Part shown: one piece after another, positions 33,002-48,486 of the stretch
Numbering within the stretch: the stretch's first letter is position 1
Layout of the letters: each line of letters begins with the position of its first letter
Assembly (NCBI RefSeq): GCF_004330295.1
Contig: NZ_SJOJ01000009.1
Coordinates: 1 to 64,000, forward strand
Source: Rahnella victoriana
GTDB lineage: Bacteria > Pseudomonadota > Gammaproteobacteria > Enterobacterales > Enterobacteriaceae
Direction: 5' to 3'
DNA length: 64,000 bases
Notes under the pieces: model-generated
What the model saw: the letters and a program-made list of their open reading frames with translations, nothing else
Told to the model about the DNA's origin: nothing
Database searches by the model: none
Program-made: the position numbers and the translations under genes

Positions 33002-34855
33002 TTATCCCTTCGCCTCAATCACTTCTTTTTCCGGCGCTTTTCCGTCGATACTGCCGCGCCAGCCCTGCTGCTGACCGGAAGCCAGACGCTCCTGATCCTG
33101 CTCAATGGCGGCAGTCAGCATATCTTTCGCACGCTGCATGCTGGCGATACGGAATTCGGTATCTTCATAATTCTCGATCGTCGCTTCCAGCATTTTCAGG
33201 TTATAGCGGCGGAACAGATCGGCTTTCTCGCGGGCTTCATAGGCATCCAGCCCCAGCGCTTCCAGCACATCGCGGCCCACGCGCAGCGAGCCTTCAAACA
33301 GTTCACGTTCCGGCGCTTCCACGCCCAGCTGACGCAACTGATACCAGTGATCGACATCGCGGGCACGGGCAATGATTTTCAGGTTCGGGAAATGTTCTTT
33401 CGCCAGTGCGGTCAGCTGAAGGTTCGCCTCCACATCGTCGATGGCGTTAATCAGTACTTTGGCCTGCGCGGCACCAGCCGACTCCAGCAAGTCCACCCGG
33501 GTGGCATCGCCGTAAAAGACTTTAGTGCCAAACTTACGCAGCGTTTCAATATGGTCCGGGTCGTGATCCAGTACCACGGTGTGCACATTGTTCGCCAGCA
33601 ACAAACGACCGGCAATCTGACCAAAACGTCCGAAACCGGCGATAATCACCTGCGCGTTTTCATCATCAATGGTGTCATGCGGACGGTCATCTTTCGGTGC
33701 ATTACGCTCAAGCCGTGCGGATACCACCAGCAGTAATGGCGTGACGGCCATTGACAGCGCCACGGCCAGCGTCAGGGCTTTCGACCATTCCACCGGCAAT
33801 ACGCCCGCCATTTGCGCCGTGCTGAAAATCACAAATGCAAACTCACTGCCCTGCCCGATCAGAATGGCAAACAGGCCGCGCTGCTTTTTCGGCACACCCA
33901 GCCACGGCGCAACCAGCCACAGCAAAGCGGCTTTCAGCGCCATAAATCCGACCAGCAACGTGGCGATCAGCAACGGCTGATGGACCAGCGTGCCGAAGTC
34001 GATCGACATACCGACACCGATAAAGAACAAGCCGAGCAGCAGGCCTTTGAACGGCTGGATATCGCTTTCCAGCGCGTGACGGTATTCAGAGCTTGCCAGC
34101 AATACGCCCGCCAGAAACGCGCCCATCGCCATCGACATGCCTGCCATTTCCAGCAAAATACCGAAACCGAAAACCAGAAACAGCGCGACGGCACTGAACA
34201 CTTCGCGCATACCGGAGCGGGCGACAAAGTGCAGCAAGGGCCGCGTGACATAGCGTCCGAGCAGGATGACCAGCACCAGTGCACCGGCCACTTTCGCGGC
34301 GGACAAACCAAAACTCATCAGCGTTGTCGCGTCACCGGTGCTCGCCAGTAAAGGGATCATCGCCACCAGCGGGATCGCGGCGATATCCTGGAACAGCAAC
34401 ACGGCGAACGAACTGCGGCCAATCGGTGAAGGCGTCAGGCTGCGCTCACTCATCGCCTGCATGGCAATCGCCGTGGAGGACAGCGCCAGCGTCAGGCCAA
34501 TCAGCAGCGCAATTTTCCAGTCCAGTCCGAGGAAATAACAGAACACGCTGAGCACCACGCCGCAGCCAACCATCTGAATGCTGCCGCCGCCAAAGACCGA
34601 GGCTCGCATCGTCCACAGCCGTTTAGGATCCAGCTCCAGCCCGATGACAAACAGCATCAGCACCACACCGATTTCGGCAAAGGTCAGAATCGACTCCGCG
34701 TCGGAGACCAGTTTCAGCCCCCACGGCCCGATAATGCAGCCCGCAATCAGGTAACCGAGCACCGACCCCAGTCCCAGGCGCACAGCAATCGGCACAAACA
34801 GCGCCGCCGAGCCGAGATAAATCAGCCCTTCAATCATCAGGTTATGATTATCCAA
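33002..34855 (-). CDS. kefC: Glutathione-regulated potassium/proton antiporter KefC
   Basis: Potassium efflux system gated by glutathione adducts, protecting against electrophiles by acidifying the cytoplasm. The 617-residue protein has an N-terminal CPA2 antiporter domain (about 1-380, with [19 protein letters not shown] and [16 protein letters not shown]). A C-terminal RCK/TrkA-N domain follows (about 400-520, with [14 protein letters not shown] and LDHDPDHIE). The start is TTG at 34855, which overlaps the kefF stop by 8 bases and matches the E. coli start position. KefF is the ancillary activator. Confidence 0.95.
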   Translation of the reverse strand: MDNHNLMIEGLIYLGSAALFVPIAVRLGLGSVLGYLIAGCIIGPWGLKLVSDAESILTFAEIGVVLMLFVIGLELDPKRLWTMRASVFGGGSIQMVGCGVVLSVFCYFLGLDWKIALLIGLTLALSSTAIAMQAMSERSLTPSPIGRSSFAVLLFQDIAAIPLVAMIPLLASTGDATTLMSFGLSAAKVAGALVLVILLGRYVTRPLLHFVARSGMREVFSAVALFLVFGFGILLEMAGMSMAMGAFLAGVLLASSEYRHALESDIQPFKGLLLGLFFIGVGMSIDFGTLVHQPLLIATLLVGFMALKAALLWLVAPWLGVPKKQRGLFAILIGQGSEFAFVIFSTAQMAGVLPVEWSKALTLAVALSMAVTPLLLVVSARLERNAPKDDRPHDTIDDENAQVIIAGFGRFGQIAGRLLLANNVHTVVLDHDPDHIETLRKFGTKVFYGDATRVDLLESAGAAQAKVLINAIDDVEANLQLTALAKEHFPNLKIIARARDVDHWYQLRQLGVEAPERELFEGSLRVGRDVLEALGLDAYEAREKADLFRRYNLKMLEATIENYEDTEFRIASMQRAKDMLTAAIEQDQERLASGQQQGWRGSIDGKAPEKEVIEAKG

Positions 34856-35402
34856 GACTCACCTCCGGCGGACAGCCTTCTTTCAGGCTGAGACAGGCGG
34901 TCAGACGGCGGCGGTATTCTTCGCCCGCCGCTTTCAGCGCTGCCTCATCGCAAATAAACGTATTGTGCACAGCGAAATATGGCAGCCAGTGCATACCGCA
35001 ATAAATGGCTGTCGCCTGTAACGGCTGCGCCAGCACGTCAAAATCAGGGTGATCGCCCAGCTCAAAATGATGCTCGTTACCGCCCGTGGTCACCGCCCAC
35101 AGACAATGTTTGCCGTTGAGCGCGTTGCCTTCATGGCCGTACGCCCAGCCGTGTTCGAGCACTTTGTCGATCCACAGTTTCATCAGCGGCGGCAGGCTGT
35201 ACCACTGGATTGGATGCTGAAAAACCACCAAATCCGCGCGTTCAACCGCTTTCTGTTCAGCGGCGATGTCGATATTGAAATCGGGATAGAGGTCGTAGAG
35301 CGAACGCACTTCGACGTTGGGCAGATCACTGACTGCCGACAACAGCCCCTGATTGGCTCTTGAATGACGCGGATAAGGATGGGCGTAAATTATTAAAATC
35401 AT
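34848..35402 (-). CDS. kefF: KefC ancillary quinone oxidoreductase KefF
   Basis: Flavodoxin-fold NAD(P)H oxidoreductase that binds and fully activates KefC. From ATG 35402 ([17 protein letters not shown]) the protein is 184 residues, comparable with 176 in E. coli. In-frame ATGs further upstream (35414, 35438) lack ribosome sites. [33 protein letters not shown] and GWAYGHEG are family signatures. Translationally coupled to kefC. Confidence 0.93.
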   Translation of the reverse strand: MILIIYAHPYPRHSRANQGLLSAVSDLPNVEVRSLYDLYPDFNIDIAAEQKAVERADLVVFQHPIQWYSLPPLMKLWIDKVLEHGWAYGHEGNALNGKHCLWAVTTGGNEHHFELGDHPDFDVLAQPLQATAIYCGMHWLPYFAVHNTFICDEAALKAAGEEYRRRLTACLSLKEGCPPEVSLG

Positions 35403-35477
35403 CAGTGAACTCATATCGACAGAATATGGATTCATCATAAAGTATTTTTAACATTAATAACTGCCGTAAATACGATG

Positions 35478-35502
35478 AAAAACAGGGCCATCTGGCCCTG
35501 TT
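35478..35502 (-). terminator. Chitinase gene terminator
   Basis: A perfect dyad AACAGGGCCA (35481-35490) with TGGCCCTGTT (35493-35502), followed on the minus strand by a short T run. It lies just past the chitinase stop. Confidence 0.8.
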
Positions 35503-35519
35503 GATTTATCGCGCAGGAT

Positions 35520-38249
<2,730 letters not shown>

Positions 38250-38386
38250 TTAACCAAAAATAATGATCTAAAATAATGAGTTAGGTTAAAATCACTTTCA
38301 TCCGAAAGGAATTATGCGCACTATGTATAATTAGTTTGATAAACATATTTAATATATATAATTAACATCTCACTTTTGTGCAGGCA

Positions 38387-38422
38387 TAAAAAAACGTCCG
38401 CTCCCTGAGGGAACGGACGTTT
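38387..38422 (-). terminator. carAB terminator
   Basis: A 14-bp stem with one mismatch (38392-38405 with 38409-38422) and a 3-base loop, followed on the minus strand by a T run. It lies about 30 bases past the carB stop. Confidence 0.87.
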
Positions 38423-38449
38423 CAGCGACCGCAGCAATTTAGTACATAA

Positions 38450-41400
38450 TCACTTGCCGATTTTCGCGTGCATCTCCTGCACTGAGATCACCTGTTCAGT
38501 CGGGTCAGATGACAGCGCCATCGCCGTAGCGAAACCACCGTTCAGCGTGGTGTCGTAATGCACTTTGTATTGCAGTGCGCTGCGACGGATAAGCTTGGAG
38601 TCTTCAATCGCCTGACGTCCCGCCGTGGTGTTCACGATATACACATATTCACCGTTCTTGATACGGTCCTGAATATGCGGACGGCCTTCATGCACCTTGT
38701 TGACCAGACGCGGGTTTATCCCGGCTTCGCCCAGTACCACTGCGGTGCCGTGCGTCGCATCCAGCTCGAAACCGCGTTTCAGCAGTTTCGCGGCTAAATC
38801 CACCACGCGGCCTTTGTCGCCTTCACGAACCGACAACAGTGCGCGACCGGCTTTCTTCATACCGGAGTTGCTTCCCAGTTGCGCTTTGGCAAAGGCTTCG
38901 GCGAAAGTACGGCCCACGCCCATGACTTCACCGGTAGAGCGCATTTCCGGCCCCAGAATCGGGTCAACGCCAGGGAATTTGTTGAACGGCAGCACCACTT
39001 CTTTTACGGAGTAGTAAGGCGGGATCACTTCTTCGGTGATGCCCTGCTGCGCCAGTGTCTGCCCCGCCATCACGCGCGCCGCCACTTTCGCCAGCGCCAC
39101 GCCGGTCGCCTTGGAGACGAACGGTACGGTACGCGCAGCACGCGGGTTGACTTCAATCAGGTAGACTTCGTTGTTCTTCACAGCGAACTGGACGTTCATC
39201 AGACCGCGAACGCTCAGCTCAAAGGCCAGTTTCTCGACCTGCTGACGCATCACATCCTGAATTTCCTGGCTCAGCGTGTAGCAAGGCAGTGAACATGCGG
39301 AGTCACCGGAGTGCACGCCAGCCTGCTCGATGTGTTCCATGATGCCGCCAATCAGCACGCGCTCGCCGTCGCAGATGGCATCAACGTCAACTTCTACGGC
39401 GTCGTCAAGGAAGCGGTCCAGCAGCACCGGCGCATCGTTAGACACGCTGACGGCATTCTGGAAGTAACGACGCAGGTCGATTTCGTCGTAAACGATTTCC
39501 ATCGCACGGCCGCCCAGCACATAAGAAGGACGCACCACCAGCGGATAACCGATACCCGCCGCTTTTTCGACAGCCTGTTCGATCGTCGCGACCGTGGCGT
39601 TTGCCGGTTGTTTCAGACCCAGACGGTTAACCGCCTGCTGGAAACGTTCACGGTCTTCGGCGCGGTCAATCGCATCCGGGCTGGTGCCGATAATCGGCAC
39701 GCCAGCGGCTTCCAGTTCACGCGCCAGTTTCAGCGGAGTCTGGCCGCCGTACTGAACAATCACGCCTTTCGGCTGTTCGATACGCACGATTTCCAGCACG
39801 TCTTCCAGCGTTACGGATTCAAAGTACAGACGGTCGGAAGTGTCGTAGTCGGTAGACACCGTTTCCGGGTTACAGTTAACCATGATGGTTTCGTAACCGT
39901 CTTCGCGCAGCGCCAGTGAGGCGTGTACGCAGCAATAATCGAACTCGATACCCTGACCGATACGGTTTGGACCGCCGCCCAGCACCATGATTTTCGGCTT
40001 GTCGTTGGTCGGATTGGATTCGCACTCTTCTTCATACGTTGAATACATGTAGGCGGTATCGGTTGAGAATTCCGCCGCACAGGTATCCACACGTTTGTAG
40101 ACCGGATGCAGGTTGTATTTGTGGCGCAGTTTGCGCACTTCGCTTTCTGAAACGCCGACCAGTTTCGCCAGACGCAGATCCGCGAAGCCTTTACGCTTGA
40201 GCATGCGCAGGTAATCGTGGGTCAGGATGTTGAAGCCGCCTTCGGCCACTTCATTTTCCAGTTTCACCAGTTCTTCAATCTGCACCAGGAACCAGCGGTC
40301 AACGTTGGTCAGGTTGAAGATTCCGTCAACCGACATACCGGCACGGAAGGCATCAGCGATGTACCAGATACGCTCGGCACCGGCTTCTTTCAGCTCGCGA
40401 CGGATTTTGGTCAGTGCTTCCGGGTCATCCAGACTCACTTTCGGGTCGAAACCGCTCGCGCCCACTTCCAGACCGCGCAGGGCTTTTTGCAGAGATTCCT
40501 GCTGGGTGCGGCCAATCGCCATCACTTCGCCGACAGATTTCATCTGCGTGGTCAGACGGTCGTTGGCACCGGCAAATTTCTCGAAGTTGAAGCGAGGAAT
40601 TTTGGTCACTACGTAGTCGATAGACGGTTCGAACGAGGCCGGGGTTTTGCCGCCGGTGATGTCGTTCATCAGTTCATCGAGGGTGTAACCGACGGCCAGT
40701 TTCGCCGCCACTTTGGCAATCGGGAAACCGGTCGCTTTAGACGCCAGCGCGGAAGAACGTGATACGCGCGGGTTCATTTCGATAACGATCAGACGGCCGT
40801 TTTTCGGGTTCACCGAGAACTGGACGTTAGAGCCGCCGGTTTCTACGCCGATTTCACGCAGTACCGCCATCGAGGCGTTACGCATGATTTGATATTCTTT
40901 GTCGGTCAGGGTCTGCGCCGGGGCGACAGTGATGGAGTCACCGGTGTGAATGCCCATCGCATCGAAGTTTTCGATAGAGCAGACGATGATGCAGTTGTCG
41001 TTTTTATCACGCACCACTTCCATCTCGTACTCTTTCCAGCCAATCAGCGACTCATCAATCAGCAGCTCTTTGGTCGGGGAAAGATCCAGACCGCGTTCGC
41101 AAATCTCTTCAAACTCTTCACGGTTGTACGCGATACCGCCACCGGTGCCGCCCATGGTGAAGGAAGGACGAATGATGCACGGGAAGCCGACGTCAGCGGC
41201 AACCGCCAGCGCTTCTTCCATGGTGTGTGCGATACCGGAACGCGCGGTGTCCAGACCAATCTTTTTCATCGCCACGTCGAAACGGCGACGGTCTTCGGCT
41301 TTATCAATGGCGTCTGCGGTCGCGCCAATCATGGTCACGCCGAATTCTTCCAGCACACCCTGACGTTCCAGTTCCAGCGCACAGTTCAGTGCGGTCTGAC

Positions 41401-41674
41401 CGCCCATGGTTGGCAGCACGGCGTCCGGACGTTCTTTCTCGATAATCTTGCGCACCACTTCCCAGTGAATCGGCTCGATATAGGTCGCGTCCGCCATTTC
41501 AGGGTCAGTCATGATGGTGGCCGGGTTGGAGTTCACCAGAATGACGCGGTAACCCTCTTCACGCAGCGCTTTACACGCCTGTGCACCGGAGTAGTCAAAT
41601 TCACAAGCCTGGCCGATAACAATCGGGCCGGCGCCCAGAATCAGGATGCTTTTTATGTCTGTACGTTTTGGCAT
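38450..41674 (-). CDS. carB: Carbamoyl-phosphate synthase large subunit
   Basis: Uses bicarbonate, two ATP and ammonia delivered by CarA to make carbamoyl phosphate for arginine and pyrimidines. The 1074-residue protein has two homologous ATP-grasp halves, each beginning with a motif of the form ILGxGPxxIGQxxEFDY ([11 protein letters not shown] near residue 10, [11 protein letters not shown] near residue 560). The C-terminal MGS-like allosteric domain spans about 935-1074 and binds UMP and ornithine. The carA gene lies 16 bases upstream. Near-identical to the E. coli protein. Confidence 0.97.
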   Translation of the reverse strand: MPKRTDIKSILILGAGPIVIGQACEFDYSGAQACKALREEGYRVILVNSNPATIMTDPEMADATYIEPIHWEVVRKIIEKERPDAVLPTMGGQTALNCALELERQGVLEEFGVTMIGATADAIDKAEDRRRFDVAMKKIGLDTARSGIAHTMEEALAVAADVGFPCIIRPSFTMGGTGGGIAYNREEFEEICERGLDLSPTKELLIDESLIGWKEYEMEVVRDKNDNCIIVCSIENFDAMGIHTGDSITVAPAQTLTDKEYQIMRNASMAVLREIGVETGGSNVQFSVNPKNGRLIVIEMNPRVSRSSALASKATGFPIAKVAAKLAVGYTLDELMNDITGGKTPASFEPSIDYVVTKIPRFNFEKFAGANDRLTTQMKSVGEVMAIGRTQQESLQKALRGLEVGASGFDPKVSLDDPEALTKIRRELKEAGAERIWYIADAFRAGMSVDGIFNLTNVDRWFLVQIEELVKLENEVAEGGFNILTHDYLRMLKRKGFADLRLAKLVGVSESEVRKLRHKYNLHPVYKRVDTCAAEFSTDTAYMYSTYEEECESNPTNDKPKIMVLGGGPNRIGQGIEFDYCCVHASLALREDGYETIMVNCNPETVSTDYDTSDRLYFESVTLEDVLEIVRIEQPKGVIVQYGGQTPLKLARELEAAGVPIIGTSPDAIDRAEDRERFQQAVNRLGLKQPANATVATIEQAVEKAAGIGYPLVVRPSYVLGGRAMEIVYDEIDLRRYFQNAVSVSNDAPVLLDRFLDDAVEVDVDAICDGERVLIGGIMEHIEQAGVHSGDSACSLPCYTLSQEIQDVMRQQVEKLAFELSVRGLMNVQFAVKNNEVYLIEVNPRAARTVPFVSKATGVALAKVAARVMAGQTLAQQGITEEVIPPYYSVKEVVLPFNKFPGVDPILGPEMRSTGEVMGVGRTFAEAFAKAQLGSNSGMKKAGRALLSVREGDKGRVVDLAAKLLKRGFELDATHGTAVVLGEAGINPRLVNKVHEGRPHIQDRIKNGEYVYIVNTTAGRQAIEDSKLIRRSALQYKVHYDTTLNGGFATAMALSSDPTEQVISVQEMHAKIGK

Positions 41675-41690
41675 TTTTTATTCGCTCCTG

Positions 41691-42842
41691 TTATCTGGCG
41701 TTGTTTGTGCGAAAAGCTTCAATCAGTTCGATAAAGTGGTCAAACAGCGGTGCCGCATCGTGCGGGCCCGGGCTGGCTTCAGGGTGGCCCTGGAAGCTGA
41801 ACGCCGCTTTATCGGTACGGTGGATACCCTGCACCGTATGGTCAAACAGAGATTTGTGCGTCACGCGCAGGCTGGCTGGCAGGTCAGATTCATCCACCGC
41901 AAAGCCGTGGTTCTGTGCGGTGATCATCACGATATCTTTATCGAGATCTTTCACCGGGTGGTTACCGCCGTGGTGGCCGAGTTTCATTTTCACCGTCTTC
42001 GCGCCGCTGGCCAGTGCCAGTAACTGATGGCCGAGGCAGATGCCAAAGACCGGAATGTCGGTTTCCAGGAAAGTTTTGATGGCCGCGATAGCGTAGTCGC
42101 AAGGCTCCGGGTCGCCCGGTCCGTTGGACAGGAAGATGCCGTCCGGATTCATTTTCAGCACGTCTTCTGCCGGGGTCTGCGCCGGAACCACCGTCAGGCG
42201 GCAACCGCGATCCACCAGCATGCGCAGGATGTTGCGTTTCGCGCCGTAGTCATAAGCCACTACGTGGAATGGCAGGTCTTCAGCTTTCTTCACTTCAGGC
42301 AATTCGCCTTCCAGCGTCCAGCTTCCTTGTTGCCAGCTGTAAGATTCCGTCGTGGTCACTTCTTTCGCCAGATCCATGCCTTTCAGGCCCGGGAACGCTT
42401 TGGCTTTTTGCAGCGCCAGTTCAGCATCCGGTGAATCGCCCGCGATGATGCAACCGTTCTGTGCGCCTTTTTCGCGTAACAGACGGGTCAGCTTGCGGGT
42501 ATCAATATCGGCGATGGCAACGATGTTATTGCGCTTGAGGTAATCAGAAAGGTTTTCTTCACTGCGGTAGTTGCTGGCAATCAGAGGTAAATCGCGAATG
42601 ACCAGGCCCTGAGCGTGTACTGCGGAGGATTCTTCATCAGCGGCATTGGTGCCGACATTACCGATATGGGGATACGTGAGAGTGACAATCTGGCGGGAAT
42701 AGGAAGGATCAGTGAGGATTTCTTGATAACCGGTCATCGACGTATTGAAGACCACTTCCCCCACTGCCGACCCTTCTGCCCCGATGGCCCGACCGTGGAA
42801 TTGGGTTCCGTCTTCCAGAACCAATAGCGCTGACTTTATCAA
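41691..42842 (-). CDS. carA: Carbamoyl-phosphate synthase small subunit
   Basis: Glutamine amidotransferase subunit that supplies ammonia to CarB. It starts at TTG 42842, five bases after GGAGG, exactly the arrangement used by E. coli carA; a TTG four codons earlier overlaps the ribosome site. The protein is 383 residues. The class I glutaminase domain shows [13 protein letters not shown] with the nucleophilic cysteine. The catalytic His is in [13 protein letters not shown]. Two ARG boxes lie directly upstream. Confidence 0.96.
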   Translation of the reverse strand: MIKSALLVLEDGTQFHGRAIGAEGSAVGEVVFNTSMTGYQEILTDPSYSRQIVTLTYPHIGNVGTNAADEESSAVHAQGLVIRDLPLIASNYRSEENLSDYLKRNNIVAIADIDTRKLTRLLREKGAQNGCIIAGDSPDAELALQKAKAFPGLKGMDLAKEVTTTESYSWQQGSWTLEGELPEVKKAEDLPFHVVAYDYGAKRNILRMLVDRGCRLTVVPAQTPAEDVLKMNPDGIFLSNGPGDPEPCDYAIAAIKTFLETDIPVFGICLGHQLLALASGAKTVKMKLGHHGGNHPVKDLDKDIVMITAQNHGFAVDESDLPASLRVTHKSLFDHTVQGIHRTDKAAFSFQGHPEASPGPHDAAPLFDHFIELIEAFRTNNAR

Positions 42843-42851
42843 AGCATCCTC

Positions 42852-42890
42852 CAAGAATAATAAATCACAATATCTGCATATTAATTCAGA
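42852..42890 (-). promoter_or_regulatory. Tandem ARG boxes (ArgR operator) of carAB
   Basis: Two 18-bp sites, 42852-42869 and 42873-42890, are separated by exactly 3 bp, the spacing of ArgR operators. The second (TCTGCATATTAATTCAGA) has one mismatch to the consensus TNTGAATWWWWATTCANW; the first has three. They lie 10-48 bases upstream of the carA start. This implies repression by arginine from a start-proximal promoter, as at E. coli carAB P2. Confidence 0.78.
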
Positions 42891-43237
42891 TAACCCGATC
42901 TAAATCAATGCAAAAATCGCTCCCAAAGCCAATTTTTGGCAAATTGCGCGCATTCTAATGATGGCCGTCGGGTTTGTCTACCAAAAGCACCAATATTTCT
43001 CTGTTTTTTGCACCACTCAGCGAAAACGCGCGCTTACCGCCATAAAAAGACAGTCTAAGTAAGCATAGTAACCGTTTGCGGAACAGGATGTCTGAAAAAT
43101 GACGAAGAAAGCGGATTTGTAACAAGACGGGGAAGTCGTGGCGTTCAAAAAACAAGCAACCCACACTTCATAATTGACGAAAAGAATGAAAAACACGGGT
43201 TACAGCCAAAAATAAACACCAGGACGATATTTTCAAT
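42891..43237. other. carA-dapB intergenic region
   Basis: About 350 bases without a credible gene. In E. coli the equivalent region carries the distal pyrimidine- and purine-responsive promoter P1 with PepA, IHF and PurR sites. I cannot locate those sites with confidence here. A 69-codon minus-strand frame has no family resemblance. Confidence 0.5.
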
Positions 43238-43270
43238 AAAAAAGAGAAGGGCAATCAAGGAACTGCCCTT
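43238..43270 (-). terminator. Probable dapB terminator
   Basis: Stem AAGGGCA (43247-43253) with TGCCCTT (43264-43270), followed on the minus strand by TCTCTTTTTT. It sits between the dapB stop and the carA promoter region. Confidence 0.72.
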
Positions 43271-43319
43271 TTATCAAAAGATTATGATCAAAACAACCAC
43301 ATCACATCTAAACTATGGA

Positions 43320-44829
<1,510 letters not shown>

Positions 44830-45975
44830 ATGAAATTCAAACTGAACAACGTCACGCAAGTGGCGACCGCAGGCCTGTTGTTTGGCTTAGCGTCTTTTGC
44901 TGCACACGCAGAAATCACCCTGATTAAACAAGATCCACAGCCTAACGATCCGCTGAGCCGCCTGAACTTCCAGGTCGGCGGCAGTATTCGTCCACAGTTC
45001 CAGTTCCAGAACGGCGTGAAAAACTACAAAACCAACGGTTTTGACGGCGGTACACGTTTCCGTTTCTCTGCTGATTATTATCTGTTTGATGACATCAGCT
45101 GGATCAACTACTACGAGTTGGGTGTCAATATTCCTGCCCTGACCGGCTGGGACAATCACCACGCCGATGGCGCGCATAACACCTCCCGCCGTATGCTTTA
45201 CACCGGTCTGAAAAGCAAAACTTACGGCCAGTTGACCTTCGGTCAGCAAAACAGCGTGTATTACGATGTGGTCGGGGCGAAAACCGATATCTGGGATTAC
45301 GACATGCTCGCTCAGGCACCGGGTAACGGTGTTAACGGCGACTACGACGGATCTTACCGTTCCCGTAAGATGCTGAAATACAAAAACACCTTCGGCGACG
45401 CGGATGTTTACGCTTCTTACCTGTTTGAAGACAGCGAACTGCTGACCGGCAAAAATGGCCTGCGTTACAAACGTAACGGCGGCGGTTCTGTCGGTGTGGA
45501 TTACCACATCACCAAAGACCTGACATGGGGTACGGCGTACAACTACACCGACGCAGAAATGAGAAATCCGGGTGATAACACCTCGAAAGATTACAACCAG
45601 AGCATTGTCGGTACGGCGCTGAGCTGGAAACCAGGCAACTGGACAGCATCCTTCGGCGGCGGTTACTACCATGACTTCCTGACCACGGGCGTGAAAACCG
45701 AAGATCAGTTCTTCGCGGGCGACGCATACGGTCTGGAATACTTCCTGGGTTATACCTTCCCAATCAATCAGCTGGCAGTGAAAACCATTCAGCCATACTT
45801 CATGGGTGACCGTCTGAGCTACGTGACCGGCCGTGATTACCAGCGTATTGATAACGGTCTGGGTGTCTCCTTCCAGCTTGATTACGGCTTCCGTGTGGAT
45901 TACGAACACGTGTTCACTTCCTCTACCGATAACCTCGGCGACATGAACCTGATCCGTCTGCGTTACGACTTCTAA
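44830..45975 (+). CDS. Outer-membrane porin
   Basis: A 381-residue beta-barrel precursor. ATG 44830 follows AGGGA with good spacing. The signal peptide runs to about residue 27 (ending AHA). The mature protein has alternating amphipathic strands, a periplasmic turn pattern of the porin superfamily (for example GGTRFRFSADYYL and YTGLKSKTYGQLTFGQQNS) and a C-terminal LIRLRYDF ending in phenylalanine, the BAM recognition signal. It is not a close OmpC/OmpF orthologue, and the pore specificity is unknown. The downstream lactonase gene on the same strand hints at sugar use, but a terminator separates them. Confidence 0.85.
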   Translation: MKFKLNNVTQVATAGLLFGLASFAAHAEITLIKQDPQPNDPLSRLNFQVGGSIRPQFQFQNGVKNYKTNGFDGGTRFRFSADYYLFDDISWINYYELGVNIPALTGWDNHHADGAHNTSRRMLYTGLKSKTYGQLTFGQQNSVYYDVVGAKTDIWDYDMLAQAPGNGVNGDYDGSYRSRKMLKYKNTFGDADVYASYLFEDSELLTGKNGLRYKRNGGGSVGVDYHITKDLTWGTAYNYTDAEMRNPGDNTSKDYNQSIVGTALSWKPGNWTASFGGGYYHDFLTTGVKTEDQFFAGDAYGLEYFLGYTFPINQLAVKTIQPYFMGDRLSYVTGRDYQRIDNGLGVSFQLDYGFRVDYEHVFTSSTDNLGDMNLIRLRYDF

Positions 45976-45996
45976 GCCTTAACGACTGCACTTCCG

Positions 45997-46038
45997 GGGC
46001 CAGCTTTACGTCTTATTGACGGGCTGGCCCTTTCTTTT
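45997..46038 (+). terminator. Porin gene terminator
   Basis: Stem GGGCCAGC (45997-46004) with GCTGGCCC (46023-46030), with a further small stem in the loop, followed by TTTCTTTTT. Confidence 0.82.
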
Positions 46039-46134
46039 TACGCCATTTCTTCTATCCTCCGCGACCAAAGCCAGACTAGACTGAATACAGACTGTTTTGC
46101 TATATCCATTTTGTAACCGCAGGAGAGCTTTGCG

Positions 46135-47010
46135 ATGTCAGCATTTTTCCGGTCCGACATAACAGCCATTGGCGACTATCGAGCCGAATTGGGTGAAACC
46201 CCCGTCTGGTGCCAGCGCACACAATCTTTGCTTTGGGTCGATATTCTGGCTCAGCGTGTTTTGCGTTACTGGCCCGATACCAGGCAAACTGAAATTCATG
46301 AGCTTCCCGCGCTGACCAGCGCCGTGTTGCTGACGGAAAAGAGAAATCAGTTTCTGCTGGTGTCCGTCGACGGGATCCATCTCTACGATTACTCACAGAA
46401 AAGCCGCCAGAAGCTCTGCGATTATCCGGGTGCGGAAGGTACGCGTCCGAACGAGGCCGCCATCGCGCCCGACGGTTCACTGTGGTTTGGTACGCTGGAT
46501 ATAAAAGAAGAAAAAGATAACGGGGAATGGTTCCGTTATGAAGCGGGGGCTGAAAAGCCCGAGATGATGCTCGATAAGGTCGGCTGCACGAATACGCTGG
46601 TCTGGTATGAAGGCAAAGTCTGGTTCGCCGACAGCAAGAAAAAACGTTTCTTTTCTGCCAACGCCCGCAGGATCAATCCGCTGAAAATATCCTGTTTTTC
46701 TTCCGGTGATAAGATCCCCGACGGTTCCGCACTGGCTCAGAATGGCTGGCTGATCACCGCCTGCTGGGGCTCGAAATGTCTGCTCCGTCAGCAGATCAAT
46801 CAGGGCGAATTACTGACCCTGGATACGCTGCCGGTGCCGGTCACGCAACCGAGCTGCTGCACCTTTGGCGGCCCGGACATGACGGAGTTATTCATCACCT
46901 CGGCACGTAAGAACCTCGATGCGCCACATGCGCTGGAGGGGGCGCTGCTGCACGTCACCACGACGACGGTCGGTGCACCGCAAAATTTATTCAAATTTGA
47001 GAATCATTAA
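46135..47010 (+). CDS. SMP-30/gluconolactonase-family sugar lactonase
   Basis: A 291-residue six-bladed beta-propeller of the SMP-30/regucalcin/gluconolactonase family, which hydrolyse sugar-acid lactones with a single divalent metal. Metal and substrate positions are recognisable: E in GETPVW (about residue 21), RPNEAAIAPDGSLWFGT (about 104-120), N in GCTNTL and D in PDGSAL. No signal peptide, so it is cytoplasmic. An AGGAG ribosome site precedes the ATG. The substrate lactone is unknown. E. coli has no gene at this position. Confidence 0.88.
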   Translation: MSAFFRSDITAIGDYRAELGETPVWCQRTQSLLWVDILAQRVLRYWPDTRQTEIHELPALTSAVLLTEKRNQFLLVSVDGIHLYDYSQKSRQKLCDYPGAEGTRPNEAAIAPDGSLWFGTLDIKEEKDNGEWFRYEAGAEKPEMMLDKVGCTNTLVWYEGKVWFADSKKKRFFSANARRINPLKISCFSSGDKIPDGSALAQNGWLITACWGSKCLLRQQINQGELLTLDTLPVPVTQPSCCTFGGPDMTELFITSARKNLDAPHALEGALLHVTTTTVGAPQNLFKFENH

Positions 47011-47030
47011 TCCTGCCAACACGCAGGCAC

Positions 47031-47060
47031 AAAAAAACCGGCCGCAGTGAGCCGGTTTTT
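47031..47060. terminator. Bidirectional terminator, lactonase/ispH
   Basis: Stem ACCGGC (47037-47042) with GCCGGT (47051-47056), with seven As to the left and five Ts to the right, between convergent genes. Confidence 0.88.
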
Positions 47061-47076
47061 CATTTTGAGTCAGCCA

Positions 47077-48030
47077 TCAGTCGATCTGTTTTACATCCAC
47101 GCGCAGCTCTTTCGGCACTTCGAACACGATATTTTCCTCGCGTCCTTCGATGTTGATCACATCAAGGCCACCGAATGTTTTCAGCTTGCTGATCACGTCC
47201 TGCACCAGAATATCCGGTGCGGATGCGCCTGCCGTCACGCCAATGCTTTTCGCATCTTTCAGCCAGCTTTCCTGAATATCTGCCGCAGAGTCAATCAGAT
47301 AGGAAGGCACGCCGACACGTTGCGCCAGTTCGGCCAGACGGTTGGAGTTCGAGGAGTTCTTCGAACCGACCACCAGCACGACATCCGCGCCATCAGCCAG
47401 CGTACGCACGGCTTCCTGACGGTTGGTCGTCGCGTAGCAAATATCGTCTTTACGCGGCCCGATGATTTTCGGGAAGCGATCGCGCAGCGCATCAATCACC
47501 GCAGACGTATCATCAACCGACAGTGTCGTTTGCGTCATAAAGCACAGGTTGTTTTCATCTTTGACCTGCAATTTATACACATCTTCAGGCCCTTCAACCA
47601 GATACATGCCGCCTTTCGGGTTGCTGTACTGCCCCATGGTGCCTTCGACTTCCGGGTGCCCGGCGTGACCAATCAGAATCGCTTCCGTGCCTTTACGGCT
47701 GGCACGGGCCACTTCCATATGCACTTTGGTCACCAGCGGACAGGTCGCGTCAAACAACATGGTCAGATCACGCGCTTTGGCTTCCGCGCGCACCGCCTGA
47801 GAGACACCGTGAGCCGAGAAAATCAGAATCGAGCCATCAGGCACTTCGCTGATTTGCTCGATGAAAACAGCACCGCGCTGGCGGAGACTGTCAACCACGT
47901 AGCGGTTATGTACCACTTCATGGCGAACGTAGATAGGTGCGCCGTACAGTTCCAGCGCACGTTCTACAATACTGATTGCGCGGTCAACGCCCGCACAAAA
48001 CCCTCGCGGATTAGCCAGCAATATCTGCAT
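47077..48030 (-). CDS. ispH: 4-hydroxy-3-methylbut-2-enyl diphosphate reductase
   Basis: Last step of the MEP isoprenoid pathway, making IPP and DMAPP with a [4Fe-4S] cluster. The start at 48030 ([18 protein letters not shown]) gives 317 residues. The three conserved cysteines are in GFCAGV, DATCPLV and [10 protein letters not shown]. The upstream frame extension of 13 residues lies within fkpB and is not used in the family. Overlaps fkpB by 20 bases. Confidence 0.96.
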   Translation of the reverse strand: MQILLANPRGFCAGVDRAISIVERALELYGAPIYVRHEVVHNRYVVDSLRQRGAVFIEQISEVPDGSILIFSAHGVSQAVRAEAKARDLTMLFDATCPLVTKVHMEVARASRKGTEAILIGHAGHPEVEGTMGQYSNPKGGMYLVEGPEDVYKLQVKDENNLCFMTQTTLSVDDTSAVIDALRDRFPKIIGPRKDDICYATTNRQEAVRTLADGADVVLVVGSKNSSNSNRLAELAQRVGVPSYLIDSAADIQESWLKDAKSIGVTAGASAPDILVQDVISKLKTFGGLDVINIEGREENIVFEVPKELRVDVKQID

Positions 48031-48481
48031 GTTTCCCCTCAAGCTCCGGGTCAATTTCCAGCACTTCAATATCGAAATCGATATGTTGCCCTGCCAGCGG
48101 ATGGTTGAAATCTACAGTGATGGAATCTTCTGTCACTTCACGGACGACGCCCGGCATTTCGCTGCCATCACGACCGCTGAACAACATGATGGTGCCGACA
48201 TCCGGCACCCCAGTTTCCTGAAAATCACGACGGGAGAAGAACTGAACCAGATCCGGGCTTTTGCTACCGAATGCCGATTCAGGGGCTAACGTGAATGCCC
48301 GTTTATCCCCGACGCTCAGCCCTAACAGCTGATTTTCCAGCGCGTCAGACAAGCTGCTGTCGCCAAGGCGAAACAGTGCAGGTTTGCCATTGGCGCGGGT
48401 TGATTCCGCCGTCGAGCCATCTTCCAGCTTCAACGTAAAATGCACCAGTACAGCGCTGTCGTGTTTCACCTGTTGAGACAT
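48011..48481 (-). CDS. fkpB: FKBP-type peptidyl-prolyl isomerase FkpB (SlpA)
   Basis: A 156-residue SlyD-like FKBP with an N-terminal isomerase half and an inserted chaperone flap (about 75-125). [11 protein letters not shown] and FNHPLAGQ are family motifs. Encoded between lspA (5 bases upstream) and ispH (overlapping), as in E. coli. Confidence 0.94.
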   Translation of the reverse strand: MSQQVKHDSAVLVHFTLKLEDGSTAESTRANGKPALFRLGDSSLSDALENQLLGLSVGDKRAFTLAPESAFGSKSPDLVQFFSRRDFQETGVPDVGTIMLFSGRDGSEMPGVVREVTEDSITVDFNHPLAGQHIDFDIEVLEIDPELEGKHADIAG

Positions 48482-48486
48482 AAACC

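Noticed and set aside
32966-33736. 256-codon plus-strand frame opposite the kefC 3' end
   Set aside because: It starts inside the lysE/kefC terminator and overlaps conserved KefC sequence; no recognisable protein.
42955-43164. 69-codon minus-strand frame between dapB and carA
   Set aside because: Lies in the expected regulatory region of carAB, with no ribosome site or homology.
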